This document shows positions 59,765 to 64,000 of a DNA stretch of 64,000 nt, one piece after another. A program made the translations under genes and the position numbers. The number at the start of each line of letters is the position of its first letter. Position 1 is the stretch's first letter. Source of the stretch: Lasioglossum baleicum (taxonomy: Eukaryota > Arthropoda > Insecta > Hymenoptera > Halictidae); contig NC_134935.1 of assembly GCF_051020765.1 (NCBI RefSeq), positions 4,775,579 to 4,839,578 on the forward strand. Direction: 5' to 3'. The notes below the pieces were generated by a model. That model saw only the letters and a list, made by a program, of their open reading frames with translations. It did not search any database and had not been told where the DNA came from.

Positions 59765-62700
59765 TATTACTATGAAATCAGCAAAGTAACATCCAGGGCT
59801 GTAGAATTGTTCGAGCTCTTCCGGAAGCTCCTTGATGGGTCCCTGAAGACGGAGGGACCGGACATCCCGGACATCCGTTGACCCTAGCTGTTAGGTAACG
59901 CGTATTTCACTGCACGTGTTAGGGGTTAATACGGGATTATGGTTATAGCATGAAAACGACAGAGTCGGAGGGCAGGGCGACCGGGTGAACGAGGGTAGTG
60001 AACGAGGGGTGGTGCGCACGTAACATCTTCATTAAAAGACATGGCGCCGCGCCGCGCGCCGGCGTGAAACGATAGTTCTGTCTGGCCCGAGGGCCAACAA
60101 TCCAAATAACATTGGAAGTAACGTTGTCCGGCTGGCCCGGATGCCCATCGAATCCCAGCCATATTTACACTCGCACGAGCCGGTGTTGCGTGTAGATTAC
60201 CGGTCGTATAACTAATGTCAGCAGTGCGGTGATAATTAATTCACCGATCGGCCGGGCACGCGATTATTTGCACGACCAATTGACACCGGCGTTCGAATAA
60301 TTTAAATATGCCGGGACGGGCTTCGCCGGCCGATTAATTAAGTTAGAATAATAGAGGCCCGTTTGCTCTCGCCCGGCTAATTATCAGCCGGCCGATCGTC
60401 ACCGAGCATCGTCGATCGCCGCTTTTTTGGGACACGCCAGTTTCTGGATTTCGATCAAACAGCCGCGCCGGTTAATTGGGCCGAAAACGTCGACAAAATT
60501 CACAGAAAAAGGTTTACTCTTTGCGAAATTTAATTAACGTTATTGGGTACACTGCTGATCCCCGAAGGATCATTTCTAAACAGAGAACGTAAGAGCTAAT
60601 ATAATAGAACAGCAACTTGATCAATTTGTACGGAATATTACAAAATATTCATCGAAATTGTGGTCAATTGGTTTGTGAGTTATAAACGATTGAAAATGGT
60701 GAAAATTGTCGTAATTTTTAATCCGTTTTGATTCAATCAGATGGAAAATGTGCACCATCAATTATGCGACTGACTCCGTATACCGGTTGGTTCATAAGAG
60801 TTTTTTTGTCCGGCAGGAATGCCTATTCCCCGGTGCAGCGAGTCAATTAGGCGAGTCTGCGGATATCCCGGGGTTTTCCCGGTCAATGGGACGCCATTTC
60901 GCGGAGCATAATTAGCCAGGGCAAATAATTGCGCGCGACCGTTTGCAATGCCTACGGCGTACCGTTTGCGTTCCTGGATTATTGTTGAGCCCCTTGAATT
61001 CGCAGATGATTTATTAATATCTGTCTGGCTAATGGATGAACCCGCAGCCAGCGGGTCTTAGTCAATGGATGAGAGCATACTTTGCGCGCGGCGACAATTG
61101 CTAGCCACTAACGTTGGGAACGTGCCTTTCATTCTGCGGAGCCGAGACCAGCACGTACGATTATCATTTTACGTTACACGAATGTGATTTCAGTTGGGCA
61201 AACGAGTGCAGAATTTCGGAGGCAATTTCTGCATTGCTATAATACTCCGTCTTTATTGCACGGTTATCATTAGAATTCGGATTTTATGCGTTTATGACGA
61301 AAACGAGTTAGTGTCATTTCTCAAATAGTAGAAACATTAAAAGGGTTTAACTTTTAGTTACAATCGAAACGTCATTGTTGTTAGTTTGCGAATCGGTAGA
61401 GAAACTGTGCGCGCTTAAATTTACGTAATAGTTTCTGACAAAGGGAACGAGAGATTTAAAATCAGTGTTTTAAACAGCTTGGCAGTTCCACTGTTAATAC
61501 AAAATTTCTTCCTCGAGGAAATCTAGATTGGAAGCCTGCCAACCTCGCGTGCACTCGACTCACTTAAATTTCAATGTTGTACCGTAAGTCTTGATTACTA
61601 TTTTATTACTCTGGCTTTAATGAAACTGGAAGGTTCGATATACATACGTGCATATACATACACAGGACGCGTTTTTCTATGGTTCCGTGGGAAGTTTCAT
61701 TGGAAACTAATCGCAAACTAAATTGACTACAATTATAAAGCGACGTTGTACCTATCGATAATGGGATACTTTCTCTATGCACTTTGTTAATCAGAAACTA
61801 ATTCAAAATTCACAAATTAACGGCGACGAACTTACTTGCAGTCGTCAGCCCACATTATCGATTTATAAAGGGTTCATTCGTTTTTGTATTAAATTCACTT
61901 TTTATAATGTTTTTAGGCCCATTACCGTGATCAAGAACATAGCGCTTCAGATAATGCAAAGTATCCTCTGTAGCTACGTGACAGCGAGCAAATCGTTCGT
62001 TGTCGCGGGAGGTCACCTGGCCAGGGCGTGTGGCGTCGCGTCCGTCCCCGCCAAACAATAATTAGCTAAGCTAAATAACTGGCTTGGCCCTCGCGCGAGG
62101 CATCTTCGGCGCAGCCGGGACCCGCGTTATTTGCATACAGTCTCATTAGGCGGCGGCAGTCAGCAGGATAATTTGAATATTGCGCGTTACTCGCGCTGAT
62201 GAGACGTAATTCGAGCGGCGGCGGCTTTCCTGGCGGAACAATTCCTCCTGTTTCGGGGGGTTGTAGGGGTGCAGCGACGCGGGGGCGGCTCCGAGAATCT
62301 TGATGAGGTGTTTCCACAGGCAGACGGATACCACCAGGACCCCTTCCCCCCCTCTCTCTCTCTTTCTCTGCCTCTCTCCCTGCGAATAGCACCGACAAAA
62401 CTTCCGATCTCGTACGCATCATTTACTCGTCTCATTAAACCCTTCGCACGGATGGGCTTCTGGCATCGCTTCCGCGCACGGTGCAGTCGGAGCCGTCTCC
62501 AGGAAGATGCTGATGCATGTAGGATGCGTTTGCTGCATTCCTGACAAGTGATACTCTCGGCGAATCTACCTGCCGTTTTAAACAGAGTCGATGACTTGGT
62601 AATTAATTCAGGATGATAAGGGATCGGGATGCTGGTAATTGCCGCTGCCTGTGTGTATCTCTGTCTTTGTGTATGCTACTTTGGAGGCTGATTGAACATG

Positions 62701-62858
62701 ACGGCTGAGAGTTCGGCTGCGTTGATTCAAGCGAATCAAGAGTACCTGACTGCTCGAGCAAAATATTTCGTTACGTTTACGAAACTCGCTGCAACTATAC
62801 CTGGCAAGCGATACTCTCGACGAATCTACTCGCCGGTTTAGGCAGATCACTTGCTAAT
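59765..62858. other. GC-rich stretch, no gene seen
   Basis: CT-rich microsatellite at about 62350-62384. Near 61275-61320 a CGGATTTTATGCGTTTATGA segment resembles 7734-7785 (CGGATTTTCCGTATTTATGA), a possible further relative of the dispersed short repeat. No domain-bearing frame. Confidence 0.4.
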
Positions 62859-62860
62859 TA

Positions 62861-63774
62861 TTAGGTTGTTGCAAATGAAACGGCCGTTTTGAATCTTTAA
62901 CATAAACTTTTATTTTACAAGCTTTATTCATATTTCATTAATTGAAATAATTTCCATCGACATCAATGCACTTCTTCCATCGTGATACAAGTGCCTCAAT
63001 GCCTTTCTGGTAGAAATCTAATAAACGTGAGACAATCAATTCATCAAATGCAGTTGTTACAGCACGTTCTTCTTTGAATATTTTTCCATTCACAAAGCCA
63101 TCTAGGTGCTTGAAAAAATGATAACCAGTAGGTGACAGGTCAGGCGAATAAGGAGGGTGAGGAAGAACTTCACACTTCAACTCTGCTAATTTTTTTACTG
63201 TTTCTTTCGCAATATGTGGCCGAGCATTATCGTCAAGCAATATTACACCACGTCTATTGACTAATGCCGACTGTTGAACGCGCAGTGTGTGTTTTTCGTA
63301 CATTATATCAATTTCCTGACAGTATTTATCAGCAATTATGGTTTCACGCGAATCCCTTTCAACTATCCGTTTTAAATCTAAATCTTTAATAGCTGCTGGC
63401 TTATGATCACGAGGTTCATTTTCCAGATTTGTATCTCCGGAACGAAATTTTTCAAACCAATGCCTTATGGTCCGATCACTGGCTATACCTTCACCGAGAG
63501 CGGCATTTATGTCTTTTGCTGCTTCAGACACGGTATGTCCAAGTTTGAACTCGTACAAGTAAATTATACGAATTTCCTTTTTTCCTTGGGAACGAAAATC
63601 GATTTGAATCATGTATACTATACAATATTAATAATCTTATACACGCAAATTCATGTACGACATATGTACTTTTCAAATTGTACAACTTCAACCCGATCTG
63701 CCGTGGAAAAACTAAACTACAAAGGCGGGAAGTTTCAAATGTGAAAAACGGTCATTTCAATTGCAACAACATAA
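62861..63774 (-). mobile_element. Mariner element, internally deleted (914 bp)
   Basis: Left end TTAGGTTGTTGCAAATGAAA and right end (minus strand) TTATGTTGTTGCAATTGAAA are 28-30-bp imperfect inverted repeats. TA flanks both sides (62859-62860 and 63775-63776). A normal mariner is about 1.25-1.3 kb; this copy lost roughly 360 bp from the middle of its gene. The transposase lies on the minus strand. Confidence 0.9.
62938..63612 (-). pseudogene. Mariner transposase, internal deletion, catalytic loss
   Basis: A DDD transposase of the Tc1/mariner superfamily, 224 codons against about 345. The N-terminal DNA-binding region is intact (about residues 1-90: HTVSEAAKDINAALGEG, TIRHWFEKFRSGDTNLENEP, then DLDLKRIV). 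An in-frame deletion then joins ETIIADKYCQEIDIMYEK, so the first catalytic Asp is gone. The second lies in LLDDNARPH. In the expected third position, PYSPDLSPTGYHFF has Gly (codon at 63126-63124) where the family has Asp, so the enzyme would be inactive even without the deletion. The open frame survived because the deletion is a multiple of three. The ATG at 63612 is the natural mariner start. Confidence 0.9.
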
Positions 63775-63776
63775 TA

Positions 63777-64000
63777 GTTCGGCATGCTGGCACACCAATT
63801 TGAAGGCTGATTGCACGTGTCGGAAGAAGGTTCACGTACAAATTCGTAATTATATATTGAAGCTGACTATATTGAATATATTGAAGCTGACACACAAGTT
63901 CGCTTATTAGGTAGCGTTCATCAGCATGATTCTGTTCTCTGGGTTTAGAGCAAGAAAGGGGAGACGAATGGCTTTCATTAAGCAAATAAAATGAACTTAA
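63777..64000. other. Non-coding end of window
   Basis: No gene recognised. A short near-repeat TATATTGAAGCTGAC occurs twice (63852-63866 and about 63878-63892). Confidence 0.4.

Noticed and set aside
62066..62544. Opposing frames with Arg/Glu- and Ser/Leu-rich stretches
   Set aside because: Produced by the CT-rich microsatellite near 62350-62384.

Overview
The window looks like gene-poor nuclear DNA from an insect, most likely a hymenopteran. This is inferred from several things: CpG-rich stretches alternating with AT-rich ones, frequent short microsatellites, an absence of prokaryotic gene organisation, and a transposon set (mariner, Transib, an RNase H-bearing LINE, foldback elements) typical of ant, bee and wasp genomes. 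I found no host protein exon, tRNA, rRNA or CRISPR array that I could defend. Almost all open frames of 60-220 codons lie in GC-rich sequence, overlap on both strands and show no recognisable domain.

What the window does hold is a dense, readable record of mobile DNA. From left to right: a degenerate minisatellite (1.0-1.6 kb) and a second copy in the opposite orientation (3.9-4.45 kb); a complete, internally deleted Transib element (8085-9715) with a perfect 5-bp target duplication and ends like V(D)J recombination signals; a mariner deletion derivative (12317-12818); a 2.06-kb foldback element (13972-16033); a 5'-truncated LINE with a 13-bp target duplication (17831-19650); an element with long inverted ends (19797-20557); and a second, non-autonomous element with Transib-type ends (26299-27212).

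The middle part has an old tandem triplication (30.65-30.97 kb), a Tc1-like MITE (32865-33175), two more minisatellite loci (33.8 and 40.7-41.5 kb), a possible solo LTR (35.7-36.3 kb) and a CpG-rich island (38.7-39.56 kb) that is the best candidate for a host promoter.

The right part is a nest of insertions: a short foldback copy (43571-44261), two large palindromes (46755-47197 and 48670-48985), an LTR-like segment with a TATA box followed by a three-unit tandem repeat (48983-49760), a 581-bp MITE with a perfect 8-bp duplication (50897-51477) abutting a second full foldback copy (51488-53527), which itself abuts a 137-bp tandem array with a Helitron-like tail (53531-54145). Further right are another palindrome (58398-58823), a truncated foldback copy (58991-59406) and a mariner with a deleted transposase (62861-63774).

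Two signals are not explained by a standard catalogue entry. The first is the pair of elements ending in CACAGTG, a 23-25 bp spacer and an ACAAAA-type block, each with a 5-bp duplication. The second is a roughly 50-bp dispersed sequence beginning AGACTGCGGATCTT that recurs about ten times on both strands.
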